Positions 16,144 to 24,781 are shown, counted from the stretch's first letter. The stretch is DNA of 33,403 nucleotides from Candidatus Scalindua sp. (GCA_018670825.1 JABHIW010000049.1:1-33403), one strand, 5' to 3'. Notes: generated by a model from the letters alone, not told the origin. Translations and numbers: made by a program.

Positions 16144-16196
16144 TAACAAACAAATCAACTTGAGGGCTTCATCATAAGTTATTTCTACTGTTAGAG
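16144..16196 (+). other. attC-like intergenic segment before the methyltransferase gene
   Basis: TAACAAACAAATCAA (16144-16158) closely matches the motif at 13602-13618. GTTAGAG lies at 16190-16196, shortly before the methyltransferase start. Only a weak AACTT/AAGTT stem lies between. This is recorded as a candidate recombination site, not established. Confidence 0.22.
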
Positions 16197-16208
16197 GCGA
16201 GAAAGACA

Positions 16209-16892
16209 ATGAAACAAGATCAAGTAAAAGAGCATTTTGCCAGGCAAGCGGATGAATATGAAAAATTAATGGTAAAGCTCATTCCTCAATACCTTAAGCA
16301 ACATCAAATTATTTACCGCTTACTTCCCAATGACGATAAAAATTACCGAGTTCTGGACTTAGGATGTGGAAATGGAATTCTATCTGAATTAGTTTTCCAA
16401 AAACTTCCTAATTCACATATTGTCGGCTTTGATTTAACCGAAAGCATGCTGAAGTCATTTAAGAAAAAATTGTCAAAGTATTCCGGGAAATTTGAGTTAA
16501 AACAAGGTGATTTTCGTTCTGACTCAATTGGTGATGAGTATGATATTATTATTGCAGGCCTTACTCTGCACCATCTTACATGGGAAGAGCGAGAGAAATT
16601 TTACAAGACATTGTACTCCTCATTAAATGAAGGTGGCCTTTTCATAGCCAGAGACATAATTATTGACGAGAACAAAGATGTTGTTGATGATCAATACGGC
16701 TATTGGAAGGAGTTCATGAAATCACAGGGAGAAGACCCTGATTTCTGGTACTCCAAACATATTGAAAAAGACTACCCAATGACTCTAACTGATCATTTTG
16801 CCTGGTTGAGAAAAGCAGGTTTCTCAAAGATGGCGTGCCAGTGGAGACTTTATAATTTTGCTATCACCACGGCAGAAAAGAGAGAAATCTAA
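16209..16892 (+). CDS. Class I SAM-dependent methyltransferase
   Basis: The 227-residue product has a Rossmann methyltransferase core: motif I YRVLDLGCGNG (47-56), the acidic loop HIVGFDLTESM, FELKQGDFRS, IIIAGLTLHHL (motif IV region) and NEGGLFIARDIII. The N-terminus VKEHFARQADEYEKLM is typical of UbiE-like small-molecule methyltransferases, and the C-terminal LRKAGFSKM...WRLYNFAI matches that subgroup. The substrate is unknown. It is a single gene on the plus strand with gaps on both sides and is more AT-rich than the neighbouring cyclase and helicase genes, consistent with separate acquisition. Confidence 0.85.
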   Translation: MKQDQVKEHFARQADEYEKLMVKLIPQYLKQHQIIYRLLPNDDKNYRVLDLGCGNGILSELVFQKLPNSHIVGFDLTESMLKSFKKKLSKYSGKFELKQGDFRSDSIGDEYDIIIAGLTLHHLTWEEREKFYKTLYSSLNEGGLFIARDIIIDENKDVVDDQYGYWKEFMKSQGEDPDFWYSKHIEKDYPMTLTDHFAWLRKAGFSKMACQWRLYNFAITTAEKREI

Positions 16893-16909
16893 AAAATAGG
16901 TGAACACGG

Positions 16910-16970
16910 ACTGGCAATTTAATCGCACTTCATTTCAGGCCAGTTGCCCCACAGCACTAAGCGTTATAAA
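16910..16970 (+). other. Palindromic intergenic segment abutting the C39-like gene
   Basis: ACTGGC (16910-16915) pairs with GCCAGT (16939-16944), and GCGTTATAAA (16961-16970) lies directly before the ATG at 16973. The GGACTGGCAA arm and GCGTTA end resemble VCR-type integron attC sites. No Shine-Dalgarno is visible for the following gene. Confidence 0.22.
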
Positions 16971-16972
16971 TT

Positions 16973-17383
16973 ATGATAGCAGTCATTCAAGAAGAAGAAA
17001 CAGGATGTGCTATAGCAAGTTCGGCAGCTATTGCAGGTATTTCATATGAAGAGGCCAGGAAAATAGCCAATGGTATGGGTATTTATGCTGAAGATCCTTG
17101 TTTGTGGTCAGAGACAAACTGCATACGCAGATTACTCGCGAAGCTGGGATTAAAAGCAGGCAATAAAGAGATACCCTTCACAAACTGGGAGTCATTACCA
17201 AATTGTGCGTTGTTATCAATCAAATGGAGTTTGAAAAATGGTCAGCCTTTTTGGCATTGGGTAGTCTTTGTTCGTGATGGCAATCGAAAGTATGTATTAG
17301 ATTCCAAGAAATCTTTAAAATCGAATAGCAGAACAGACTTTGGACGTATGAAGCCAAAATGGTTTATAGAAGTAAATAGGTGA
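16973..17383 (+). CDS. C39-like papain-fold cysteine protease domain protein
   Basis: The 136-residue product looks like a stand-alone C39/papain-like domain. EEETGCAIASSAAIAG gives the catalytic Cys12. PFWHWVVFV gives His95, and KYVLDSKK gives Asp110, all in the order and spacing of the family. There is no signal peptide, ABC transporter or GG-leader peptide nearby, so a bacteriocin-processing role is not supported. A housekeeping or degenerate protease fold is as likely. The ATG follows GCGTTATAAATT with no visible Shine-Dalgarno. The gene is convergent with rhlE across a hairpin terminator. Confidence 0.75.
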   Translation: MIAVIQEEETGCAIASSAAIAGISYEEARKIANGMGIYAEDPCLWSETNCIRRLLAKLGLKAGNKEIPFTNWESLPNCALLSIKWSLKNGQPFWHWVVFVRDGNRKYVLDSKKSLKSNSRTDFGRMKPKWFIEVNR

Positions 17384-17457
17384 GACCTCTCCTCCACCAT
17401 ACGGAGAATATGAGCTGTTCCTGCCTGTTCCTTCGCTGAATTGAGGATTTGGCGGAC

Positions 17458-17486
17458 AAAGACAGGACAAAGCATGTCCTGTCTTT
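17458..17486. terminator. Bidirectional hairpin terminator between the C39-like gene and rhlE
   Basis: AAAGACAGGAC (17458-17468) pairs perfectly with GTCCTGTCTTT (17476-17486) around a 7-nt loop. It lies between the convergent C39-like and rhlE genes and could end both transcripts; the T tracts are short. Confidence 0.7.
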
Positions 17487-17540
17487 AGTTCAAATGAGAT
17501 ACGAAAAAGTAAAGCTATTTCTTCCTGAACCCTAAACGTA

Positions 17541-18824
17541 TCAACGCTGAGGTGCTCTTCTGCGTCTCTGGTTACCACTATTGCCTTTGGACTCATGAGG
17601 CTTGCCACCCCGAAAACCACCTTTATTACCGCCACGGCGGCGACTCCTGTGAGCTTCAGCCCCGGCAGTCTCTTCCTTATCCGGTACTTTTGCCGGTTTC
17701 GAAAAGCCGTCGATACTGTTGACGGGAATCACTTTTTTAATCAGGCGCTCAATAGCGCGCAGCAGTTTTATCTCTTCGTCCGTCACCAGAGAAATCGATT
17801 CCCCTGTGCTGCCGGCACGACCGGTACGGCCGATGCGGTGCACGTAGTCCTCCGCAACGTTCGGCATATCATAATTCACTACGTGCGGAAGGCGATCAAT
17901 ATCCAGACCTCGAGAGGCGATATCCGTAGCCACCAGAACGCGCACTTTACCGGCTTTGAATTCCGCCAGAGCAAGTGTTCGCGCCGACTGACTCTTGTTG
18001 CCGTGAATGGCAGACGCCCCAATACCATTCTTTCCCAACTGCTTTGCCAGACGGTTTGCGCCGTGTTTAGTTCTGGTGAACACCAGCACTTGATCCCAAT
18101 TGCCTTCTAAAATAAGGTGAGACAGCAAATCGCACTTGCGGGACTTTGGCACGTGGTAAACAGATTGATCAACGTTTTCTGCTGCCGCATTCTGCCGCGC
18201 CACTTCAACCATCTTCGGCTTGTTGAGAATGGTATCTGCAAGCGCTTTGATCTCTTTCGAATAGGTCGCTGAAAAAAACAGTGTTTGCCTCTTTTTCGGC
18301 ACCATTTGAATGATTTTACGAATATCGTGAATAAAGCCCATATCCAGCATGCGGTCCGCCTCGTCAAGAATCAATATTTCAATACGCGAGAGATCGAGGA
18401 ATTTCTGGCCGGCAAGATCAAGAAGACGGCCCGGAGTACCGATGACGATGTTAACGCCCTTGCGCAGGATATTTATCTGGGGCCCACTACCAACACCTCC
18501 GAATATAATAGCGGAACGGATGTGCAGACCCTTCCCGTAAGTCTCGACGCTTTTTCCAACCTGAGCTGCCAGTTCACGAGTCGGTGTCAGAATGAGGGCC
18601 CGAGGGCGATGACCGCCGCGATGACCCTGAGTGCTTAAAATATGGAGAAGTGGCAGCGTGAAAGCCGCGGTTTTACCCGTGCCTGTCTGCGCCCCGGCGA
18701 GAATGTCCCTGCCCTCAATAATGACCGGAATTGCCTTTTCCTGAATAGGTGTCGGCTCAATATAACCCTGAAATTTAACTCCGGTCAGAATTTCCGGACG
18801 AAGACCCAAATTTTCAAACGACAT
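17541..18824 (-). CDS. rhlE: DEAD-box RNA helicase, RhlE type
   Basis: This is an ATP-dependent RNA helicase involved in ribosome assembly and RNA turnover. All DEAD-box motifs are visible: Q motif [10 protein letters not shown], motif I AQTGTGKT, Ia PTRELA, Ib [42 protein letters not shown] and [12 protein letters not shown]. The first ~370 residues are the helicase core. The C-terminal ~55 residues are Arg/Gly-rich ([14 protein letters not shown]...[10 protein letters not shown]), an RNA-binding tail. An AGGA Shine-Dalgarno lies 8 nt before the ATG. By eye the gene is more GC-rich than the flanking AIPR and methyltransferase genes. Confidence 0.95.
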   Translation of the reverse strand: MSFENLGLRPEILTGVKFQGYIEPTPIQEKAIPVIIEGRDILAGAQTGTGKTAAFTLPLLHILSTQGHRGGHRPRALILTPTRELAAQVGKSVETYGKGLHIRSAIIFGGVGSGPQINILRKGVNIVIGTPGRLLDLAGQKFLDLSRIEILILDEADRMLDMGFIHDIRKIIQMVPKKRQTLFFSATYSKEIKALADTILNKPKMVEVARQNAAAENVDQSVYHVPKSRKCDLLSHLILEGNWDQVLVFTRTKHGANRLAKQLGKNGIGASAIHGNKSQSARTLALAEFKAGKVRVLVATDIASRGLDIDRLPHVVNYDMPNVAEDYVHRIGRTGRAGSTGESISLVTDEEIKLLRAIERLIKKVIPVNSIDGFSKPAKVPDKEETAGAEAHRSRRRGGNKGGFRGGKPHESKGNSGNQRRRRAPQR

Positions 18825-19171
18825 AAAATTATCCTGTGATCTGCCTAACCAACATCAAAGTGGCCGATCCCAGGCATAAAGTTTAAATGTATAATGACTG
18901 CATGACTCAAAAATATCCACGACATAGTTGGTGTTGGATCGGAGAACACTTTATGATTGTGGTAATATAGCAAACCTGAGTTCAAATACTTTACGCTGAG
19001 GGGGGCTATTTAGAGCATGTTCTGTGAAATCGACAATGACTTCATCTGCTCCACATTATATAGGTTTCACGTAAGAACATCAAACAAAGAATCTCCTCTC
19101 TTCCACTATTATTAGTACTCTCTTTTTTTTAATGTATTGGCGAAAGTAATGTTTTTTATAAATTTCACTTA
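18825..19171. other. Intergenic region upstream of rhlE and AIPR with an imperfect inverted repeat
   Basis: AAAGTGGCCGATCC (18857-18870) faces GGATCGGAGAACACTTT (18936-18952), an interrupted inverted repeat with three extra bases in the right arm. The stretch presumably holds the rhlE promoter. No gene is recognised. The right end leads into the 28-bp repeat at 19172. Confidence 0.45.
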
Positions 19172-19199
19172 AAAATTGCTTTAAAGTTATATAAACCAT
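19172..19199 (+). repeat. 28-bp direct repeat, copy 2
   Basis: It differs from copy 1 (11943-11970) at two positions only: C for T at the eighth base and T for A at the seventeenth. It lies about 75 nt before the AIPR start. See copy 1. Confidence 0.6.
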
Positions 19200-19274
19200 G
19201 ACTAGGCTGTTGGGAATATACAGACGCCATAACCTGTACATTTAACTGTTAGATGAGGAATGAGGAAGAAAATT

Positions 19275-21014
19275 ATGGAAGATAAGAAGTTTTTCCCAAA
19301 TTTTAAATCTAGAGATGATTTAAAACAATACGAAAAAGAGTCATTATTGTTATATGCCTTGAAATTACGATACAACATTGATGATATACATACCATTGCT
19401 GCAGAATCCATTACAGATGGCAATGACGATAAAAAAATGGATATGGTTTTTATCGATGAAGATAACGGCCGAATTATTATAGCCCAGTCCTACATCGCAG
19501 AGGAAACAACTAAAAATGCGGCAAAAGAAAACAAGGCTTCCGATTTAAATACAGCGGCCTCATGGCTGTTTGCAATGGCTGAGAATGAATTGCCTGATCG
19601 AGTTAAATCTCATGTCTTAGAAGTAAGGAGGCTATTGAAAGAAGAAAAAATTTCAGAAATATTGTTCTGGTATTGTCACAATCTTCCCGAATAAAAAAAT
19701 GTTGATGATGCCTTGAAGTCAGTTGAACAAACTTCAAGTGCACTACTTAAAGGTCATTTCCCCTCTTCCGATATTAGTATATCTGCACTTGAGATAGGCA
19801 TTAATTCAATAGAAGAATATTATGTGTCGAAAACAACGCCAATACTAGTTTCAGACACTTTTGAAGTAGAGGTTACAGGCGGTTATGAAGTAAGCGCGTC
19901 TAAATGGCAAGCTTTTGTAACTACAGTTGACGCTAAATGGTTATATGATATTTATAAACAACATAGCACACAATTATTTTCTGCTAATATAAGAGATTAT
20001 TTGGGAAGTCGAAGAACCGATAAAAACATTAATAATGGAATTAAAAATACGGTTGGATCAGAAGCTGAGCAATTTTGGGTTTATAATAACGGAATAACCG
20101 CCCTTGTCAACACTTTTGACATCACTAACATCGAATCAAATAAATTGAAAATTATCGGTTTATCTATTGTTAATGGAGCGCAAACAACAGGCGTAATTGG
20201 CACAGAGGATAATCCACCTAAAAACGTTAAAATTCCAATTCGATTTATCAAGTGTGATGATCAAAATACAGTCTTAAGTATTATTAAGTTTAATAATAGC
20301 CAAAACAGGATACATGCTTCTGATTTTCGAAGTAATGATCCAGTTCAAGTTCGGTTAATGACTGATTTTAATAACAACACAGAATTCGAATATGCACTTC
20401 GAAGAGGTGGCAGTGAAGATGTAATACGACGCCCAGCAAACTTCCTTTCAGCTACTGTAGTTGCTCAGGCATTAGCTGCTTTTTTTATAAGGCCACACAT
20501 GGCTTATCATCAAAAAAATAAAATTTGGAAAATTGATAAATATTATAATTTTGTATTCAATGACAGTTCTAATTATGGCAATGTCCTTTTTTCTTATAGC
20601 TTGCTAAAAACAGTAGAAAAAATCAAGAAGGATTTAATGAATAAATCATCAACAGATGAATTAAAGACTGTTGAGGAAAAACACCTAGACTATCTTCGTC
20701 AGAGAGGATCTATATTCTTGTTTATGTCAGCAATATCCGCCAGCTTAGAAACAATATTAGATTGCAAAATTGCAAACAAATCAAAACTGAAATTTAAAAA
20801 AGTTGAAAACATTGGTTCACTGATTAATACTTGGAAGCCTGTTGTTGATTCGATATTGCCATATACAAGCCAACTAACAGACTCCTTAAATGATGGCATT
20901 AGGTCTGTTGATACAGTTAAAGATGCTATAAACAAATTTGTTTCGATGGTAGAGTCAACTAGTTCTGTACTAAAATCAGAATACTCAAAATTTTCTAGTG
21001 AGATAGAAAAATAA
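19275..21014 (+). pseudogene. AIPR abortive-infection protein gene interrupted by an in-frame stop
   Basis: AIPR-domain proteins are phage-defence (abortive infection) proteins with a PD-(D/E)xK-like N-terminal region. The first half ends ...CHNLPE, then TAA at 19692-19694. The same frame continues directly with KNVDDALKSVEQTSS and stays open to 21014. So one codon, probably a Ser codon such as TCA, has become a stop. Without it the product would be about 579 residues, a normal AIPR length. The second half carries the AIPR core: FWVYNNGITALVNTF, LSIVNGAQTTGVI, IRFIKC and NNSQNRIHASDFRSNDPVQ. The nuclease-like region reads DMVFIDEDNGRIIIAQSY, where a Lys usually following QS seems absent. ATG 19275 (AGGAAG 6 nt upstream) is preferred over 19260. 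Confidence 0.85.
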
Positions 21015-21182
21015 TAACATCTAAAATTTTGAGGCACTAGAATGCAGTACTGCAGGTATCAAATTAGCCTTTAATATTCTATGATTTGCGGATTTTTTCT
21101 AAGCAAGAAAATCCGCTTCTGGTTCTGCATTTGTGATCGAGACGTTTAAAGGTTTCCACCGCATTCCGCAAAGGTATATGCT

Positions 21183-21465
21183 TTAATCTACATGATTATG
21201 AGCAGGATTGAGGAAGTTTTCAATATCTTCTATGTCAGAAACTTTTTTGCAGTAGGGAAGTGAGTTTAAGAAGTATTTACCATAGAACTTGCTCTTAATA
21301 CGGGGGTCCAGGATTGCAACAACACCCGTGTCAGTCGTTGACCTGATCAAACAGCCAAATCCCTGTCTCAACAGTATGATTGCCGGTGATACATGGTAGA
21401 ATATAAATGGATTCTGTTTTAGAGCTCCAGAAGTTCTATTTTTGCCTTGAATAGCAATGTCCTTT
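21183..21465 (-). pseudogene. Decayed copy of the dinG 3' end
   Basis: This segment aligns base by base with 22103-22385 (dinG 3' end) at a constant offset of 920. I count about 30 mismatches in the first 240 positions. The encoded fragment NPFIFYHVSPAIILLRQGFGCLIRSTTDTG... to ...NHVD covers only the last ~90 residues of DinG. Helicase motif VI QGFGRLIRS has become QGFGCLIRS, losing an arginine needed for ATP hydrolysis. No upstream helicase sequence remains, so it cannot be functional. It sits on the far side of the toxin-antitoxin pair from the intact gene. Confidence 0.9.
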
Positions 21466-21518
21466 GTTTTAGCATGTAAATCGATACCACAAATAATATA
21501 CGTGCTATTTACTACAGA

Positions 21519-21767
21519 ATGAAATATCAAACATTTCTGAAACCAAAAGCAATTAAGGATTTGAAAAATATCTCAAAGACTGATGCAAAGAAAATTGCCA
21601 CAAAGATTAAAGAAATGGAAAATAATTTACAAGGCGATGTAAAGAAACTAACCAAACATACTCCTGAATACAGGTTGAGGGTTGGGGATTGGCGAATATT
21701 ATTTGAAATAGAAATCAACAAAATCGTAATTTATAAAATTAAGCACCGCAAAGACGCGTATCGTTAA
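21519..21767 (+). CDS. RelE/ParE-type toxin
   Basis: RelE/ParE toxins are small proteins that either cleave mRNA on the ribosome or poison gyrase. The 82-residue product shows FLKPKAIKDLKNISKTDAKKIATKI, then LTKHTPEYRLRVGDWRILFEI and IYKIKHRKDAYR, a typical RelE fold ending with conserved Arg and Tyr. The antitoxin follows 10 nt downstream, so the order is toxin first, as in higBA-type loci. No good Shine-Dalgarno precedes the ATG. Confidence 0.88.
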   Translation: MKYQTFLKPKAIKDLKNISKTDAKKIATKIKEMENNLQGDVKKLTKHTPEYRLRVGDWRILFEIEINKIVIYKIKHRKDAYR

Positions 21768-21777
21768 GGAGATGATT

Positions 21778-21975
21778 ATGACACTACATCCACAAATAAT
21801 TGAAAAAGACGGAAAAAAAGAATTTGTAGTATTACCTTACGAAGAGTTTATTGTCATAAAATATGAGTTAGAAAACTATGAAGATTTAAAGGATTTAAGA
21901 GATGCAAAAGAGAGTTCAAAACATGAAGAGAGTATTCCTTTAAGCGAGGTTATTAAAGATTTAGATTTAAAATAA
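21778..21975 (+). CDS. Antitoxin partner, Phd/YefM-like
   Basis: The 65-residue acidic product reads MTLHPQIIEKDGKKEFVVLPYEEFIVIKYELENYEDLKDL and ends IPLSEVIKDLDLK. The IIEKDGKKEFVVLPYEEF segment is typical of short Phd/YefM-like antitoxins paired with RelE. ATG 21778 is chosen over ATG 21772 because AAGGAG (21766-21771) ends directly before 21772 but lies 6 nt before 21778. The Shine-Dalgarno overlaps the toxin stop codon. Confidence 0.8.
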   Translation: MTLHPQIIEKDGKKEFVVLPYEEFIVIKYELENYEDLKDLRDAKESSKHEESIPLSEVIKDLDLK

Positions 21976-21987
21976 TAATCTCGCCAA

Positions 21988-22095
21988 ACTATCAGGCCAA
22001 CAGCATATTGCCGTTCTGACAGAAGACACCCCCCCCTGATCTATCAGTTCGAACAGGAAGGCATCCACAGCATTCCTCTAACCAAGATATCAGGT
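21988..22095 (+). pseudogene. Possible frameshifted coding remnant at a C8 tract
   Basis: The plus strand reads AKLSGQQHIAVLTEDTPP up to a run of eight C at 22029-22036, then TGA. Shifting by one base continues as LIYQFEQEGIHSIPLTKIS. A similar reading, FVIETFKGFHRIPQ, occurs beside the decayed dinG copy near 21132-21173, so this sequence may belong to the duplicated unit. I do not recognise the protein; it may be chance. Confidence 0.25.
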
Positions 22096-22102
22096 ATATA
22101 CT

Positions 22103-24325
22103 TTAATCTACATGATTATGTTCCGGACTGAGAAAGGCTTCAATATCTTCTATGTCAGAAACTTTTTTACAATCCGGAAGTGAGTTTAAAAAGTACTTGC
22201 CATAAAACTTGCTCTTAATGCGGGGGTCCAGGATCGCAACTACACCCGTGTCTGTCGTTGACCTGATCAGACGGCCAAATCCCTGTCTCAACAGTGTGAT
22301 TGCCTGTGGTACCTGGTAGAACATAAATGGATTTTTGTTCTGGGATTTCAGCAGTTCCATTCTAGCTTCAATTATCGGATCATCAGGGACTGCGAATGGT
22401 AGCTTGGTTATTATTACACTCTTCAGGGCTTCGCCGGGCACGTCAACTCCCTGCCAGAATGTGGCGGTGCCAAAGAGAACGGGTTTATGACTGGTCTTAA
22501 ACTCTTCAATCAACAGGTATCTTGGCTTATCACCCTGTTTGAAAAGAGTAAAATCATCCAGATCTTCTTGAATCTTTTCGTATACACTGTTAAGCATCTT
22601 GAAACTCGTAAAGAGAATAAAAGCTCTTCCCTGTGAATGATTGATAATCTCCTCTACATGTTTAATAATACTATTTTCGAATTGATCAGGTTGCTGGTTC
22701 GGGTCCGGTATATTATCAGGGATGTATATAAGTGCATTTTCAGAGAAGTTAAATGGAGATCCTATCGCTTTTTCACTATAATCGTCCTCGCTTGTTATGC
22801 AAGAATCAAATCCGTCCTGTTCCAAAGTGATAACCGGCTTTTCTATGTCTGCCTGCGTGCAGATGGGTATTCCCAGCCGTCCCTTTAGGTACTTGAAGCT
22901 TCCGTTTATAGAGAGTGTTGCTGAAGTAAGAATTACAGGCCTGATCTTGCCAAATATCTGTTTCTCAAATTCCATGGCAACATTTATTGGCGCTGCAAGC
23001 AGGGAGCATCTTGTTGATTTATGGTTTAATGGTTCCAGCGTGTTTGTTAATTGCAGTGTATTTGTAAGAGATTCATATCGAGATTTCTTCCTCTCAATTT
23101 CTGCCCAGTAGACAGCTTCTCCCAGATCCTGATTTATGATAGTAGATATATTTTTATTAATGTCACTACACCTGTTTGCGAATGCACAAATTTCCAATCT
23201 ATCCTCATCTGTTTTTACCTGTTTAGACAGAGACTCCAGCAGATCGAAAAGAGCGGACAATGGCTTATCAAGATAGTTGTTTATGGCCCCCTTTTCTCTA
23301 ATCCGGGTGGTTTTATTGCCTCTTCCGTATTTTTCAATTATTTCTGAAAAGAAAAGATCGCTGGCAGAACCGACTTCTTTCAGTAGTTTTTCACTATCGT
23401 TTATGATAGCCATTTGTTTAGCTTGATCTGATGTGTTGGATGAATCAAAAAGCCTTGTTATCAACCCCTTCCCGGTTTTAGGGTTCAGGATAGAGTCGAG
23501 CATATATTTAATCCTGGAGTTTGAGATTTCTATACCGAAGTAACTGGTAGCTATATCTTCCAGTGTATGCGCTTCATCAAAAACTACGGCATCAAAATCC
23601 GGTAAAACCCGTCCGTCATTTGCTATATTAGCAAAAAAAAGATGGTGATTTGTAACCAATATTTGCGCCTTATACTCTTTTCTCCGTGCCTTGTTGTAGT
23701 AGCAATCGTCTTTGAAAGTACATTGTTTACCAAAGCAGAGGTCGGACTCTCTACATATTTTGCTCCATACTGCCTGTGATGGTTCAAAATCCAGTTCTGA
23801 CCGTAGTCCCCTCTTTGTTTGTGGTTCCCACTGGATGACATGTTGAAATTCATTGAATTCTCTATTAATGTTAAAGACACCGTGCATCTGAGCTTGATGG
23901 AACCTCCTGAGGCATAAATAATTCTGCCCGCCCACACAGAGAGCATAGGAAAAATCGAAGCGGTCGGCCTGTCCGTGCTCCGGAGGCAAGTCGTTATCTC
24001 CTGTATCAGTATCAGCATAAGTATAATCAGGCTTCAGGACATTGCGAAGAAATGGAAGGTCTTTTTTTATTAATTGTTCCTGTAGTGTCTTGGTGTGCGT
24101 TGAGATGATGACCTTTTTGTTATTTTTAACACTCCAGAATATAAACGGAATAAGATATGCCATACTTTTGCCTACTCCGGTGCCGGCTTCAACGATAAGG
24201 TGCTTGTTCTCCTCTATAGCTTTTTCAATGGTAAGGGCCATATCCAGCTGTTCAGGCCTCAACTCGTAAGAACCTAATTTCTTTGCGATAACTCCGTTTT
24301 CACCCAGTACGTCTTCGATCAACAT
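22103..24325 (-). CDS. dinG: DinG-family Fe-S superfamily 2 DNA helicase
   Basis: DinG/XPD-like helicases are ATP-dependent 5'-3' helicases with a 4Fe-4S cluster, acting on R-loops, D-loops and repair intermediates. Walker A EAGTGVGKS lies near residues 46-54. The cysteine cluster C-x5-C-x4-C-x5-C (CRESDLCFGKQCTFKDDC) follows, then VVFDEAHTLED (motif II DEAH). SLLAAPINVAMEF, LTSATL, FILFTSF, LFGTATFWQGVDVPGEAL and QGFGRLIRS (motif VI) complete the set. The product is about 740 residues. A TTG start at 24343 is also possible; neither start has a strong Shine-Dalgarno. The 3' end is duplicated downstream at 21183. Confidence 0.93.
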   Translation of the reverse strand: MLIEDVLGENGVIAKKLGSYELRPEQLDMALTIEKAIEENKHLIVEAGTGVGKSMAYLIPFIFWSVKNNKKVIISTHTKTLQEQLIKKDLPFLRNVLKPDYTYADTDTGDNDLPPEHGQADRFDFSYALCVGGQNYLCLRRFHQAQMHGVFNINREFNEFQHVIQWEPQTKRGLRSELDFEPSQAVWSKICRESDLCFGKQCTFKDDCYYNKARRKEYKAQILVTNHHLFFANIANDGRVLPDFDAVVFDEAHTLEDIATSYFGIEISNSRIKYMLDSILNPKTGKGLITRLFDSSNTSDQAKQMAIINDSEKLLKEVGSASDLFFSEIIEKYGRGNKTTRIREKGAINNYLDKPLSALFDLLESLSKQVKTDEDRLEICAFANRCSDINKNISTIINQDLGEAVYWAEIERKKSRYESLTNTLQLTNTLEPLNHKSTRCSLLAAPINVAMEFEKQIFGKIRPVILTSATLSINGSFKYLKGRLGIPICTQADIEKPVITLEQDGFDSCITSEDDYSEKAIGSPFNFSENALIYIPDNIPDPNQQPDQFENSIIKHVEEIINHSQGRAFILFTSFKMLNSVYEKIQEDLDDFTLFKQGDKPRYLLIEEFKTSHKPVLFGTATFWQGVDVPGEALKSVIITKLPFAVPDDPIIEARMELLKSQNKNPFMFYQVPQAITLLRQGFGRLIRSTTDTGVVAILDPRIKSKFYGKYFLNSLPDCKKVSDIEDIEAFLSPEHNHVD

Positions 24326-24475
24326 GGTCTCAGGATAAATCAATTTCTTTAGCCTTGCAAATCCTTTTTCCTAATATATAATTTTTGCTCGAAGCAAAAT
24401 CTGGTTGGGGTCTTATGCTCAAGTTAATAAATTGAAATATAAGATCGGTTACGTTAATAAAAAGGGGCAATGTCC

Positions 24476-24781
24476 ATGGATGATAGATTAGAGAAGCTCG
24501 AAGCAGATGCACGTAAATTAGTCGAAGACTATGTGGCAACAAGTCCTTATGAACTGAACCCGAATTCAAAACATGTAGATAAGATTATCAAGAGCCTTGC
24601 AAAGAAGAAACGGAATAAAGGTTTTTTTTACTGTCCGTGCAGAATGCTTTCTGATGACAAAGAGACGGATGCAAAGATTATCTGTCCGTGTGAATACCAC
24701 AAAGAAGAGATAGAGAAAGACGGCATATGCAGTTGCGATCTTTTTGTAAGCTCTGATTATAAACCTGCCTCTGCCGTTTAA
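24476..24781 (+). CDS. Ferredoxin-thioredoxin reductase catalytic-subunit-like protein
   Basis: FTR uses a 4Fe-4S cluster and an adjacent disulfide to pass ferredoxin electrons to thioredoxin. The 101-residue product has the three-motif signature CPC (53-55), CPC (70-72) and CSC (85-87). The spacing is CPC-x14-CPC-x12-CSC, against CPC-x16-CPC-x8-CHC in the plant and cyanobacterial enzyme, so it belongs to a divergent branch. The N-terminal ~45 residues are charged and helical. ATG 24470 is also possible; AAGGGG lies just upstream. No thioredoxin gene is adjacent. Confidence 0.82.
   Translation: MDDRLEKLEADARKLVEDYVATSPYELNPNSKHVDKIIKSLAKKKRNKGFFYCPCRMLSDDKETDAKIICPCEYHKEEIEKDGICSCDLFVSSDYKPASAV

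Noticed and set aside
16893-17457. Bacteriocin/peptidase-transporter locus suggested by the C39-like domain
   Set aside because: There is no ABC transporter, no leader peptide with a double-glycine motif and no immunity gene nearby.
18857-18952. Imperfect inverted repeat upstream of rhlE as a mobile element
   Set aside because: The arms are short and unequal, and no target duplication is visible; it is kept only as a note on the intergenic region.
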